From Clostridiales bacterium (GTDB lineage Bacteria > Bacillota > Clostridia > Lachnospirales > Cellulosilyticaceae): DNA of 64,000 bases. The notes beneath the pieces were generated by a model that ran no database searches, was not told the origin of the DNA, and saw only the letters and a list, made by a program, of their open reading frames with translations. Made by a program: the position numbers and the translations under genes. Location: contig DYCF01000022.1 in the NCBI GenBank assembly GCA_019418225.1, forward strand, positions 1 through 64,000, written 5' to 3'. Below are positions 17,423 to 26,651 of this stretch, in pieces (the first letter of the stretch is position 1; every line of letters begins with the position of its first letter).

Positions 17423-17980
17423 TTACTTTTTTATTTCACATAGTGTTTCATAAAGTTTGTGCACTGGTAATCCCATGACATTATAATAGTCTCCATTAAT
17501 ATGTGAAATATATAGAGCCCCCTTGCCTTGAATGCCATAACTTCCTGCCTTATCCATCGGCTCCTTCGTACTTACATAATAATCAATTTCTTCATCACTT
17601 AAATCTTTCATCGTCACATAAGTAATTTCAACGAAAGTTCTCTCAATGCCTTTACTCTTTCCAATCAACGCAACCCCTGTACAAACCTCATGCGTCTTGC
17701 CTGCTAGCTTTCTGAGCATCGCCTTTGCTTCTTCTTCATCTTTAGGTTTTCCCATAATATGCCCATCTAGACAAACAACTGTGTCTGCACCTATCACAAT
17801 TTCATCTTCATGTGCCTCAGCTACTGACATAGCCTTTTTCCATGCCAAAGCCTGTACATTTTTCTGCGGAGAAGCTTTTTGATCAATCACTTCTTCTACT
17901 TCTTTTGTAATAATTTGAACATCATCTGTTACTAATTTAATTAATTCATGTCTTCTTGGAGACGCTGATGCTAATATCAT
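17423..17980 (-). CDS. maf: Maf-like nucleoside triphosphate pyrophosphatase
   Basis: A 185-residue Maf/YhdE family protein: ASASPRRHELI at the N-terminus (substrate phosphate binding), GADTVV at about 65 with the metal-binding Asp, and the segment DKAGSYGIQGKGA. Maf proteins hydrolyse dTTP, UTP or modified pyrimidine nucleotides to monophosphates and are linked to division arrest. The ATG at 17980 follows AAGGAG. It lies 11 bases downstream of a small membrane protein gene and upstream of radC-mreB, a conserved arrangement. Confidence 0.93.
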   Translation of the reverse strand: MILASASPRRHELIKLVTDDVQIITKEVEEVIDQKASPQKNVQALAWKKAMSVAEAHEDEIVIGADTVVCLDGHIMGKPKDEEEAKAMLRKLAGKTHEVCTGVALIGKSKGIERTFVEITYVTMKDLSDEEIDYYVSTKEPMDKAGSYGIQGKGALYISHINGDYYNVMGLPVHKLYETLCEIKK

Positions 17981-17991
17981 ATTTTACTCCT

Positions 17992-18255
17992 TTATAACTT
18001 ACGGTAAATAAATACACCGCCTAATAATCCTAAAATAGATGCAATACTTATATTAAACTTAATCTGTAAAGAAAACCATATCACACCCAAATTCACTTGT
18101 ACAGGTGTATCTAGTCCAAATTGTCCTGCATAATTCACCCAAGACAAGAACTGAATATCCTTACAAAGTTCACCAATAAAGTATCCTACAGTAAGACCTG
18201 ATAATAAACACAAAATCATTACCCCAGTTCTTTCCACTGTTCTACTACCTGCCAT
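17992..18255 (-). CDS. Small membrane protein (DUF4321-like)
   Basis: 87 residues with two membrane helices (about 10-30 and 62-85) joined by an extracytoplasmic loop containing LDTPVQVNLGVIWFSLQIKFN. The size, layout and place upstream of maf match the DUF4321 family of Clostridia, whose function is unknown. The ATG at 18255 follows GAGGGAT. Likely first gene of the maf transcript. Confidence 0.75.
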   Translation of the reverse strand: MAGSRTVERTGVMILCLLSGLTVGYFIGELCKDIQFLSWVNYAGQFGLDTPVQVNLGVIWFSLQIKFNISIASILGLLGGVFIYRKL

Positions 18256-18461
18256 ATTATTAATCCCTCTTCCTCTTTTGTATACATTTCACATCTATGT
18301 TTCATAGGTATTCTTTATGTTTTGGTGATGCGAAATTATTCATTTGATTTATTTTTCTAACTTCTTACTTAAGTATACTATATTTCCCCTAATGCGTCAT
18401 CCATTTTATCCTTTTGAAATGACTTTTATTGGAAATTATTTTTTCCCTAGTCTATAAAAAT

Positions 18462-18518
18462 ATGGGGATAGGTCGGTAAAATTGATGCGAAACATCACTT
18501 TTACCGACCTATCCCCAT
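18462..18518 (-). terminator. Long nested hairpin after the rnf operon
   Basis: A perfect 20-bp stem (18462-18481 with 18499-18518) encloses a second 5-bp hairpin (18483-18487 with 18493-18497). T-rich tracts flank both sides, so it could stop transcription in either direction, most relevantly after rnfB. It is the only structure I see in the 326-base gap 18256-18581, besides the ribosome site of the small membrane protein. The arm is much longer than needed for a terminator, so a repeat element is also possible. Confidence 0.65.
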
Positions 18519-18581
18519 TTATTATTTATTTTTAAATACCTATTTTAGTGAAGTGTCCCTAGCACTTATTGCCTTTAACCT

Positions 18582-19439
18582 TTATAAAGAAACAGGTGCT
18601 TCTTGTGAAATATTGGGTTTAATAGGAGGTTCCTTAAAAGTTTCATCTAATAAGTTAGAAATTGCCCTCGTCGGACATTTGGCCATACATTTACCGCAAC
18701 CTACACATTTTTCTGAATCAATGTATGCAACATTATTAACTACTGTAATAGCATCATGCTCACATTGTCTTGCGCAAAGACCACAACCAATACAACCCAC
18801 TTGACAACCATCTTTTACAACCTTACCTTTATCTTTAGACACACAATTTACATGATAACTTGTAGAAATTGGCTGTATGTGAATGACTTGTCTTGGACAC
18901 ACTTTTTGGCAGGCTCCACATCCTACACAAATTTCTTTATCAATAACAGGTAACCCCTCTTCCATATGAATGGCCCCAAATGGACAGGCTGCCGCACAAG
19001 TCCCAAAGCCTAAGCAGCCATAGGCACAAACTTTAGGTCCACCACCTACTAAGTTGGCATCCTTGCAACTTTGAATACCTACATATTCAAACTTCACCTT
19101 TGCATACTCATGATTTCCTTTACACCTTACAACGGCAATCTTCTTTTCACCACTTTCTGCCGCTATGCCCATCACTTTACCAATTGCCGCCACCTGCTCG
19201 CTATTACAAACAGGACAGCCATTTATCGGACTTTCACCACTAGCAATTGCTTTAGCTAATGCATCGCACCCCGCCAAGCCACAGCCTCCACAATTTGCAC
19301 CTGGCAAACATTCTCTTATAGCTTCTACACGTTCATCTACTGGCACAGCAAATTTCTTGGCCGCAATCCCAAGTATAATTCCAAATAGAAGACCTATGCC
19401 CCCAATAAAAAGTACAGGTGTTAAAATTCCTTGTAACAT
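18582..19439 (-). CDS. rnfB: Rnf electron transport complex subunit B
   Basis: 285 residues. An N-terminal membrane helix is followed by the RnfB [4Fe-4S] domain with CLPGANCGGCGLAGC, and then ferredoxin repeats: GCLGFGTCAAACP, ICVGCGACQKVCP, GCIGCGLCARQCE and KCVGCGKCMAKCP. RnfB receives electrons from ferredoxin and feeds them into the Na+ or H+-pumping Rnf complex. The number of clusters is as in clostridial RnfB. Last gene of rnfCDGEAB; the ATG at 19439 follows AAGGAGG. Confidence 0.96.
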   Translation of the reverse strand: MLQGILTPVLFIGGIGLLFGIILGIAAKKFAVPVDERVEAIRECLPGANCGGCGLAGCDALAKAIASGESPINGCPVCNSEQVAAIGKVMGIAAESGEKKIAVVRCKGNHEYAKVKFEYVGIQSCKDANLVGGGPKVCAYGCLGFGTCAAACPFGAIHMEEGLPVIDKEICVGCGACQKVCPRQVIHIQPISTSYHVNCVSKDKGKVVKDGCQVGCIGCGLCARQCEHDAITVVNNVAYIDSEKCVGCGKCMAKCPTRAISNLLDETFKEPPIKPNISQEAPVSL

Positions 19440-19451
19440 CTTGCCCCCTCC

Positions 19452-20027
19452 TTATTTAATTAGATTTGAAAATCCGGCAAAAGCAATTGCCATAAACCCT
19501 GCCGTCATCAGTGCAATAGGTAAACCTTTAAAACCAGATAATACATCGTTATCTTCAATACGTTCACGAATACCTGCCATGAGCACCATTACAAGAGTAA
19601 ATCCAACGGCCCCACCTACACCATTGACAATAGATTCAATAAGTGAATAATTATTTTGCATATTTAAAATAGATACTCCCAGTACCGCACAGTTTGTTGT
19701 AATTAAAGGTAAAAACACTCCCAGTGCACTATAAAGGGATGGACTCATCTTTTGAATAACCATCTCTACAAACTGTACAAGAGAAGCAATTACTAAAATA
19801 AATGCTACAGTATATAAATACTCTAATTTAAACGGTACTAAAATAAATTTATAAACCAAATAAGTAAACATAGAGGCAAGACTCATAACAAAAGTTACGG
19901 CAGCCCCCATTCCAATAGCTGTATCAACTTTTTTAGATACACCTAAAAAGGCACAAATCCCTAAAAACTTAGAAAGTACAAAGTTATTTACAAGTGCCCC
20001 ACCAATAAACAGCAATAACAAGTTCAT
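19452..20027 (-). CDS. rnfA: Rnf complex membrane subunit A
   Basis: A 191-residue polytopic protein with six predicted helices, starting with NNFVLSKFLGICAFLGVS and containing LITTNCAVLG. The two conserved Cys residues in these motifs hold the membrane-embedded iron-sulfur site together with RnfE. It lies 12 bases after rnfE and behind GGAGG. Confidence 0.96.
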   Translation of the reverse strand: MNLLLLFIGGALVNNFVLSKFLGICAFLGVSKKVDTAIGMGAAVTFVMSLASMFTYLVYKFILVPFKLEYLYTVAFILVIASLVQFVEMVIQKMSPSLYSALGVFLPLITTNCAVLGVSILNMQNNYSLIESIVNGVGGAVGFTLVMVLMAGIRERIEDNDVLSGFKGLPIALMTAGFMAIAFAGFSNLIK

Positions 20028-20038
20028 TTTTATCCCTC

Positions 20039-20635
20039 CTAATGTTTTTTAGCCTTTAATGTATTTAAAATCGCCATTAAAATTGCTAAAGTGAAAAAAG
20101 CGCCTGGTGCTAAAATCATAATAATAGCTGGTGTATAACTTGCTGGCATTACACGCATACCAAAGAGTTCTCCCACACCTAAAACCTCCCTGATAATTCC
20201 AATAACTGTAAGAGATACTGTAAAGCCAAGCCCCATCCCAAGTCCATCAAATATAGAAGATATTGGACCATTCTTAAAAGCATACGCTTCTGCACGTCCT
20301 AAAATAATACAGTTTACAACAATAAGTGGAATAAAAAGGCCTAGTGTATTGTATAAATCTAGCATATAAGCCTTTAGTAAGAGCTCAATCATTGTTACAA
20401 AGCTAGCAATGATAACAATAAAAGCTGGAATTCTAATTTTAGATGGAATGATCTTTCTTAAAAGTGAAATTGCAAGATTCGAACAAATCAGCACTGCCGT
20501 CGTGGTAAGTCCCATGGCAAAACCATTCGTTGCACTTGTCGTAACTGCAAGTGTTGGACACATCCCTAATACCTGTACAAAAGTAGGATTATCTGTAAGA
20601 AGGCCTGCTTTTAATCTTTCAAGTAGTTTTTTCAT
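20039..20635 (-). CDS. rnfE: Rnf complex membrane subunit E
   Basis: 198 residues from the ATG at 20635, which overlaps the rnfG stop (TAATG) and has a GGGGGG ribosome site; an ATG five codons earlier lies inside that site. Six helices, with LGMCPTLAVTTSATNG and PLIVVNCIILGRAEAYA typical of RnfE/NqrD. It forms the membrane core with RnfA. Confidence 0.96.
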   Translation of the reverse strand: MKKLLERLKAGLLTDNPTFVQVLGMCPTLAVTTSATNGFAMGLTTTAVLICSNLAISLLRKIIPSKIRIPAFIVIIASFVTMIELLLKAYMLDLYNTLGLFIPLIVVNCIILGRAEAYAFKNGPISSIFDGLGMGLGFTVSLTVIGIIREVLGVGELFGMRVMPASYTPAIIMILAPGAFFTLAILMAILNTLKAKKH

Positions 20636-21195
20636 TATAAATCCCCCCATTCTGTGCTATGTGCTTTAATATATGTGGCCGCAGCATTCACACCTTCAGT
20701 TACCGCTGTAGATGTAATCGTTGCACCTGTAATAGCCTGAACTTCATCATCATCTGGCGTCACTTTTGTTACACTAAGGGGTGCTTTTTTAGCTTTAAAC
20801 TGTTCTGTAAAAGTAGGTTTTTCTGCATTGGCCCCAAAGCCTGGTGTTTCTGCGTGGCTTAAAATCTTAATGCCTTGTACTGTACACTGTGCATCAAAAG
20901 CTACTAAAAGCTCAATAGTACCACCATAACCTAATGGTGTCACTTTTGCCACATAACCCACCTGATTAGCACCTGCTTTTGCCACAAATATGGCTGCTAC
21001 CAATTCTTCACTTGCTCCTTCTACTGCAACAAAATCATCAGCATCTGTTAAAAGCGCCTGCATAGCTGCCATTTGCGTCTTTGCATTATTTTCTTCAATA
21101 ATAGGTTTTGTCACCTGATAAATTCCCCCTAAAAGTCCTGTGCAAATACCTGTTATAAGGAAAAGAATAATGCCTAGCCTTAAAATATCTTTCAT
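20635..21195 (-). CDS. rnfG: Rnf complex FMN-binding subunit G
   Basis: 186 residues with one N-terminal membrane helix and an extracytoplasmic FMN-binding domain. The motif ITGATITSTAV contains the Thr to which FMN is attached covalently in this family. ETPGFGANAEKP is also characteristic. Overlaps rnfD by ATGA and rnfE by TAATG, which keeps subunit ratios linked. Confidence 0.95.
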   Translation of the reverse strand: MKDILRLGIILFLITGICTGLLGGIYQVTKPIIEENNAKTQMAAMQALLTDADDFVAVEGASEELVAAIFVAKAGANQVGYVAKVTPLGYGGTIELLVAFDAQCTVQGIKILSHAETPGFGANAEKPTFTEQFKAKKAPLSVTKVTPDDDEVQAITGATITSTAVTEGVNAAATYIKAHSTEWGDL

Positions 21196-22148
21196 GCCAC
21201 TTTTCCTCCCCCAAAACGTTTTTGTTTAATATAACGATCAATAAGGGGTACTGTTAAGTTCATAAGTAAAATACTGTAACTTACCCCTTCTGGGTAGCCA
21301 CCCCACAGACGAATGACAACAGTAATAATACCTGCACCTATAGCAAATATAATCTGCCCTTTGATTGTCATTGGTGTTGTCGTATAATCTGTTGCCATGA
21401 AGAAAGCCCCTAGCATCACACCGCCTAAGAACAGAGACATAAAGCTTATCGTAACGCCTACACCACCAAAAATAAGTGTCATTAAGAAGATTGTTCCTAA
21501 ATAAAAGACTGGGATATGCCACTTAATCACACGGCGAACCAATAAATAAATACCGCCAATTAAAAGTGCTAACGCAGATGCTTCACCAATACAGCCCCCA
21601 ATATTACCGACAAAAGCATCAAATAAGGTTGGCATTTGATCATATAATTCATTTTTCATGAGTTCTAAAGGCGTTGCGCCTGTCACAGCATCTGCTACAA
21701 ACTTTCCCGGAATAGGTACTGTAAAAGTACGCATAGCTGTAGGATAAGCAGCAAGCAGCGCCGCCCGTCCTGCAAGTGCAGGGTTAACGAAGTTTTGACC
21801 CATTCCACCAAAAATTTGCTTTGCAAATATAATTGCTATAAACGCACCTACGACAATCGCATAAACAGGTACACCCACTGGCATATTAAAAGCAAGTAAA
21901 ACACCTGTAACTACCGCACTTAAATCTCCTATAGTACTTGGTCTTTTAAAAATCTTTTCCCATCCCCATTCAAATACCACACAGCAAATCACACTTAACG
22001 TCGTTACAAGTAGTGCACGTATGCCATAAAAATAAATTCCTGCCACAAGCGTTGGCATCAATGCAATGATGACATCCAACATAATACTTTTCGTTGTATG
22101 CTTGGCTCTAACATGTGGTGAGGAAGATACAGTTAACATCTTTTCCAT
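21192..22148 (-). CDS. rnfD: Rnf complex membrane subunit D
   Basis: 318 residues with about ten helices. The covalent FMN site is in DAVTGATPLEL (Thr within TGAT). GQNFVNPALAGRA and TDYTTTPMTIKGQ are standard RnfD/NqrB motifs. The ATG at 22148 follows AAGGAG. RnfD carries the ion-translocating membrane part together with RnfG. Confidence 0.95.
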   Translation of the reverse strand: MEKMLTVSSSPHVRAKHTTKSIMLDVIIALMPTLVAGIYFYGIRALLVTTLSVICCVVFEWGWEKIFKRPSTIGDLSAVVTGVLLAFNMPVGVPVYAIVVGAFIAIIFAKQIFGGMGQNFVNPALAGRAALLAAYPTAMRTFTVPIPGKFVADAVTGATPLELMKNELYDQMPTLFDAFVGNIGGCIGEASALALLIGGIYLLVRRVIKWHIPVFYLGTIFLMTLIFGGVGVTISFMSLFLGGVMLGAFFMATDYTTTPMTIKGQIIFAIGAGIITVVIRLWGGYPEGVSYSILLMNLTVPLIDRYIKQKRFGGGKVA

Positions 22149-22163
22149 GGTTCATTCTCCTTT

Positions 22164-23483
22164 TTATTTTTTAGCACGAACAGCTGTTTTAGCTGTACGA
22201 ATACTTTGAACAAGATCACGTTTTGCCGGACATGTATATGCGCAACACCCACATTCAATACAGTCCATTCCGTCATTTTCTAAGAATGTTTCATAACGTC
22301 CATTTAGTGCAGCTCTATGCAGCACGTTTGGTACGAGTGACATCGGACAGACATCTACACATTTACCGCAACGAATACAAGCTGTTGCCACTTCATTTTT
22401 CATCTCTTCATCAGTAAAACATAAAATTGCTGAAGTGCCTTTTACAACGGGTACATCTATGTCACTCATTGCAATTCCCATCATAGGGCCACCCGCAATA
22501 ACTTTGACTGTACGTGCATCATCCCAGCCTGCTTTTTCAAGAAGCTGCCGATAAGAGCAGCCTATTTTCACTTCTAAGTTGCACGGATTTGTCACCCCAC
22601 TGCCTGATACCGTTACAATGCGTCTCATAATTGGGCGTCCTTTAACAACTGCACGGTAAATCGCCACAATGGAATCAATATTATGCACAAGACAGCTTAC
22701 TTCAATAGGAAGTTTCCCACTTGGTACTTCTCTGCCTGTTGTAGCATAAATCAAATGCTTCTCGGACCCTTGTGGGTATTTTGTATGTAAAGTAGCCACT
22801 TCAATGCGACTTTCATCTGCTACTAAACTTGTCAGTTTTGAGATAGCATCCATTTTATTATCTTCAATCCCAATAATTGCCTTAGCATCTTTAAAAACAC
22901 TAAGCAGTACTTTAAGTCCTGCAATAATTTCTTCACTATTTTCTAACATAACACGGTGGTCAGATGTTAAATAAGGTTCGCACTCTGCTCCATTAATAAT
23001 GATAAATTCAACTTTTTTATCTTTTGGTACAGAAAGTTTTACATGTGTTGGGAAAGTGGCTCCCCCCATCCCTACAAGACCTGCTTCTTGAACTAAGCTC
23101 ACAAGCTCATCTTGTGTCAGCCTTTCGTAATCAGGTCTTGCTTTTTGAGCCATTTCTTCTGATTCTTCATACATTCCATCTTGGATAATAACTACACACA
23201 TATCCTTTATGCCCCTATGGGTCATACGCTCTTCTATAACTTTAACAACGCCTGAAACACTACTATGCACTGGTGAAGATACAAAGCCATCTGCTTCTCC
23301 TATCTTTTGCCCTACCAGTACACGATCTCCTTTTTTTACAATAGGTTTAGCTGGTGTACCAATATGCTGAGACATAGGGAAAACCAATTCATCCAATGGC
23401 ATTAAAACTTCAATTGCCTTGTTTTGAGTTTCAGCCTTATGGTAGCCTGGATGAATACCTTTTTTAAAGGTTAATTTACTCAT
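22164..23483 (-). CDS. rnfC: Rnf complex NADH-binding subunit C
   Basis: 439 residues. The N-terminal barrel-sandwich region has GIHPGYHKAET, and the NADH/FMN-binding domain has GLVGMGGATFPTHVKL and INGAECEPYLT. Two [4Fe-4S] motifs, CIRCGKCVDVCP and CIECGCCAYTCP, lie near the end. RnfC passes electrons to or from NAD. First gene of the operon, behind GGGGGA. An AT-rich upstream tract contains a TATAAT at 23517-23522 (minus reading) with a poor -35, the likely promoter. Confidence 0.96.
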   Translation of the reverse strand: MSKLTFKKGIHPGYHKAETQNKAIEVLMPLDELVFPMSQHIGTPAKPIVKKGDRVLVGQKIGEADGFVSSPVHSSVSGVVKVIEERMTHRGIKDMCVVIIQDGMYEESEEMAQKARPDYERLTQDELVSLVQEAGLVGMGGATFPTHVKLSVPKDKKVEFIIINGAECEPYLTSDHRVMLENSEEIIAGLKVLLSVFKDAKAIIGIEDNKMDAISKLTSLVADESRIEVATLHTKYPQGSEKHLIYATTGREVPSGKLPIEVSCLVHNIDSIVAIYRAVVKGRPIMRRIVTVSGSGVTNPCNLEVKIGCSYRQLLEKAGWDDARTVKVIAGGPMMGIAMSDIDVPVVKGTSAILCFTDEEMKNEVATACIRCGKCVDVCPMSLVPNVLHRAALNGRYETFLENDGMDCIECGCCAYTCPAKRDLVQSIRTAKTAVRAKK

Positions 23484-23623
23484 ATTAATCCCCCTTTATT
23501 TTATTTAATATTTTAAATTATATCATTTTATTACAAATAAATAAATATTTTTACTTTCATATTTGTATTCATCTTATATATTGTGAATTTTTATTCAATC
23601 ACTCGTAGGGGTGATTTATATTT

Positions 23624-24178
23624 TTAGTTATTTTTTTCGTATAGTACTTGAATATTATCATTTACATACTCTTTAAGCCAAAGGATGACTTGTGTATTCT
23701 GAAGCATTGCCTTTTCTCCCAAAATTCCCTGTATTTCTAGGGTATCAAGCCTAAAAATTTTATCATCGTATTGATGCTGGTAAATATAGCGAATATGTGG
23801 ATAGGCTATCATAAGTGTCATAAGGGTACTTCCTATATCACCTAAAGGTACCCGATCAATGTGGTTATAGCACATTTTAGCTATCACTATAGTTCCTTTA
23901 CCTTCTTGACTATCAATTTTCAAATCTCCCACACAAAGCTCACAGCGTTGTGCTAGTAACGGTAATCCCATTCCTACTTTTCTTAATGTTCTACTTGTTA
24001 CAAAAGGATTAGTCACCTCTTTTCGCATTGCCTCTGGCATCCCTTTACCATTATCTTGAACCTTAAAATAGAGCCAGTTCGCTTTCACATCTTCTGTAAT
24101 GCTCATCATCACTTTTGTTGCACCTGCACGAATGCTATTTTCTGCAATATCTAAAAGATGTAATGACAAATCCTTCAT
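23624..24178 (-). CDS. GHKL-type ATP-binding protein
   Basis: 184 residues. The first 110 or so form a GHKL (histidine-kinase-like) ATPase fold with the N box ENSIRAGAT, G1 box DNGKGM and G2 box GMGLPLL. There is no histidine for autophosphorylation and no sensor or membrane segment. Similar small ATP-binding proteins occur in Clostridia next to [FeFe]-hydrogenase and NADH:ferredoxin genes, where they are thought to be regulatory. Here the neighbour is the Rnf operon, 140 bases downstream on the same strand. An anti-sigma or partner-switching role is possible; no partner is visible. Confidence 0.8.
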   Translation of the reverse strand: MKDLSLHLLDIAENSIRAGATKVMMSITEDVKANWLYFKVQDNGKGMPEAMRKEVTNPFVTSRTLRKVGMGLPLLAQRCELCVGDLKIDSQEGKGTIVIAKMCYNHIDRVPLGDIGSTLMTLMIAYPHIRYIYQHQYDDKIFRLDTLEIQGILGEKAMLQNTQVILWLKEYVNDNIQVLYEKNN

Positions 24179-24202
24179 AAATATCCCCCCATTAGAAATT
24201 CA

Positions 24203-24240
24203 CAAAAAATAAGCTATCCTAATTTTTAGAATAGCTTATC
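24203..24240 (-). terminator. Intrinsic terminator after serA
   Basis: ATAAGCTAT (24209-24217) pairs with ATAGCTTAT (24231-24239), followed on the minus strand by TTTTTT. It ends serC-serA and insulates the GHKL gene. Confidence 0.85.
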
Positions 24241-24273
24241 CCTTATAAGTTCACCTTAGCATCTAGGTTTTAC

Positions 24274-25431
24274 TTATTTTTTTAACACGCGTACCTTAAT
24301 CATATTTTCAATACCTTGGATTTTTGCAACTTGCTCATCTGATACAGCGGTATCTGTATCAATTAAAGTATAAGCAAAATCACCACGGCTTCTGTTTGTC
24401 ATATCTTGAATATTAATACCTGCCTGTGCAATGATATTTGTAATTTGACCAATCATGGCCGGTGTGTTTTTATGAATAAGTGCAAGACGATAGCTTGCAA
24501 CCCATGCCATAGAACATGCTGGTAAGTTAACTGAATTTGTAATATTACCATTTTCTAAGTAATCTCTTACTTCTTTTACAGCCATCATCGCACAGTTATC
24601 TTCTGATTCTGTTGTTGAAGCACCTAAATGAGGAATTGTAATCACATGGTCATTATTCATCACTTCTTCTACTGGGAAATCTGTGACATATTTAGCCACT
24701 TTACCACTTTCAATAGCTGCAAATAAATCTTTGTTTTCAACAAGTGTATCTCTTGAGAAGTTAAGAATACGTACACCATCTTTCATCTTTCCAAAAGCAT
24801 CTGCGTTTAACATATGTTTTGTAGAATCTAAAAGTGGCACGTGAATTGTAATATAATCTGATTGTGTAAGGAGTTCATCTAAGCTTTTAGCATGCACTAC
24901 TTCTCTAGAAAGTCCCCAAGCTGCATCTACAGAAATATATGGATCATGCCCAATAACCTTCATACCAAGTGCAGCAGCTGCATTAGCCACCATGACACCA
25001 ATCGCACCAAGACCAACAACACCAAGTGTTTTACCTAAAATTTCTTGGCCTGCAAAAGCACTTTTACCTTTTTCAACTTGTTTTGCTACATCTGCTTCTA
25101 ATGTATGCGCCCAATTAATGCCACCGATAACATCACGAGAAGATAATAAAAGACCTGCAATAACTAACTCTTTTACGGCGTTAGCATTAGCGCCTGGTGT
25201 ATTAAATACAGCAATCCCTTTTTCAGCGCATTCTGTAATTGGAATATTATTAACCCCAGCACCTGCTCTGGCAATAGCTTTAACACTTTCAGGAATTTCC
25301 ATATCATGCATTTTAGCACTTCTTACTAAAATCGCATCAGCACCTTCTAATTGTTCGCTTACTGTATAGTTTTCATCTAATAGTGCTAAACCAGTTTTAG
25401 AAATCTTATTAAGTGTGTGAACTGTATACAT
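24274..25431 (-). CDS. serA: D-3-phosphoglycerate dehydrogenase
   Basis: 385 residues. The 2-hydroxyacid dehydrogenase fold contains the NAD motif GKTLGVVGLGAIGVMVANAA split around residue 145, the catalytic Arg/Glu region and His in TIPHLGAS. A C-terminal ACT domain covers about 315-385, which in this family senses serine. It catalyses the first step of serine synthesis. It starts four bases after the serC stop with GGAGG, so the pair is co-transcribed; no serB-type phosphatase is adjacent. Confidence 0.95.
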   Translation of the reverse strand: MYTVHTLNKISKTGLALLDENYTVSEQLEGADAILVRSAKMHDMEIPESVKAIARAGAGVNNIPITECAEKGIAVFNTPGANANAVKELVIAGLLLSSRDVIGGINWAHTLEADVAKQVEKGKSAFAGQEILGKTLGVVGLGAIGVMVANAAAALGMKVIGHDPYISVDAAWGLSREVVHAKSLDELLTQSDYITIHVPLLDSTKHMLNADAFGKMKDGVRILNFSRDTLVENKDLFAAIESGKVAKYVTDFPVEEVMNNDHVITIPHLGASTTESEDNCAMMAVKEVRDYLENGNITNSVNLPACSMAWVASYRLALIHKNTPAMIGQITNIIAQAGINIQDMTNRSRGDFAYTLIDTDTAVSDEQVAKIQGIENMIKVRVLKK

Positions 25432-25434
25432 TAA

Positions 25435-26520
25435 TTATGCCTCCTTGTTTTCTGCTTCAAATTTTGTCATGAAATCTACAAGTTTTTGAACACCTTCAAG
25501 TGTCATGGCATTATAGATACTTGCACGCATGCCACCTACACTTCTATGACCTTTTAAGTTAACAAGACCAACTTCTGCTGCTTCTTTAACGAATTTTGCA
25601 TCAAGATCTGGATTGCCTGTTACAAATGTTACATTCATTAATGAACGGTCTTCTTTAGCAGCTGTACCCTTAAAGAGTTCTGAGTTATCAAGATAATCAT
25701 AAAGAAGCGCTGCTTTTTCACGATTTCTCGCTTCAAGTGCTTCTACGCCGCCTTGTGCTTCAATCCAGTCAAACATTAACCCTAACATATAGATACCATA
25801 TGTTGGTGGTGTATTATACATAGAACCATTATCTGCCATTAGTTTATAATTAAGCATAGCAGGTACTTTCTCATCAGCATAACCAATAAGATCATTACGA
25901 ATAATAACAAGTGTTACACCTGCAGGTCCTAAATTCTTTTGTGCTCCTGCATAAATAAGACCAAATTTAGAAACATCTATTTTTTCTGAAAGAATGCAAG
26001 AAGATAAATCTGCCACAAGTGGCACATCTCCTGTATCTGGGAATTCATTGAATTTTGTACCATAAATTGTGTTGTTACCACAAATATAGAAGTAATCAGC
26101 ATCCTTTGTAAAGTTTGCTTTGTCTACTTTTGGAATATAGCTATAGCCATCAGCTTTAGATGAACCTACTACATTAATTTCCCCATATTTTTTAGCTTCT
26201 TTAAGTGCTTTAGATGCAAAAGCACCTGATTCAATATAATCTGCTTTCTTAGAATTTTTAAGTAGATTTAATGGAATCATTGCAAATTGTAGAGAAGCTC
26301 CACCTTGTAAAAAGAGTACTGTATAGTTATCTGGAATCCCCATTACCTTACGTAATTTAGCCTCTGCCGCTTCAATAATTGCTGCATAAGGTTTAGAGCG
26401 ATGGCTCATCTCCATTACACTCATACCTGTATCTTTATACTCTACAAGCTCTTTTTGTGCTCTTTCTAATACTTCTAGTGGTAATGCTCCAGGTCCTGCT
26501 GAAAAATTAAATACGCGCAT
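25435..26520 (-). CDS. serC: Phosphoserine aminotransferase
   Basis: 361 residues from the ATG at 26520, which has better spacing to GGAGG than the GTG one codon earlier. N-terminal FNFSAGPGALPLEVL and the pyridoxal-phosphate lysine in AGAQKNLGPAG mark class V aminotransferase SerC. It converts 3-phosphohydroxypyruvate to phosphoserine, the step after SerA. The promoter is well defined upstream. Confidence 0.96.
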   Translation of the reverse strand: MRVFNFSAGPGALPLEVLERAQKELVEYKDTGMSVMEMSHRSKPYAAIIEAAEAKLRKVMGIPDNYTVLFLQGGASLQFAMIPLNLLKNSKKADYIESGAFASKALKEAKKYGEINVVGSSKADGYSYIPKVDKANFTKDADYFYICGNNTIYGTKFNEFPDTGDVPLVADLSSCILSEKIDVSKFGLIYAGAQKNLGPAGVTLVIIRNDLIGYADEKVPAMLNYKLMADNGSMYNTPPTYGIYMLGLMFDWIEAQGGVEALEARNREKAALLYDYLDNSELFKGTAAKEDRSLMNVTFVTGNPDLDAKFVKEAAEVGLVNLKGHRSVGGMRASIYNAMTLEGVQKLVDFMTKFEAENKEA

Positions 26521-26585
26521 CACATTTGCCTCCTATATTTTTCTGTTTATTGTTGTATATTTTATTATATTTTGATATTAGTAAA

Positions 26586-26614
26586 ATTATAGTTACTTTT
26601 TATAAATTAGTCAA
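26586..26614 (-). promoter_or_regulatory. Sigma-A promoter of serC-serA
   Basis: TTGACT (26614-26609), a 17-base spacer and a perfect TATAAT (26591-26586) read towards serC. It lies in the 131 bases after argF, so serCA is expressed independently of argF. Confidence 0.8.
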
Positions 26615-26651
26615 TATTTCACAAAACATTTTATTTAGATTTTGGGACAAA

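Noticed and set aside
19165..19650. Long plus-strand open frame opposite rnfB/rnfA
   Set aside because: It mirrors the codon structure of rnfB and rnfA on the other strand, with no ribosome site or recognisable domain.
24992..25369. Plus-strand open frame opposite serA
   Set aside because: Shadow of a strongly coding gene; low-complexity composition and no start signals.
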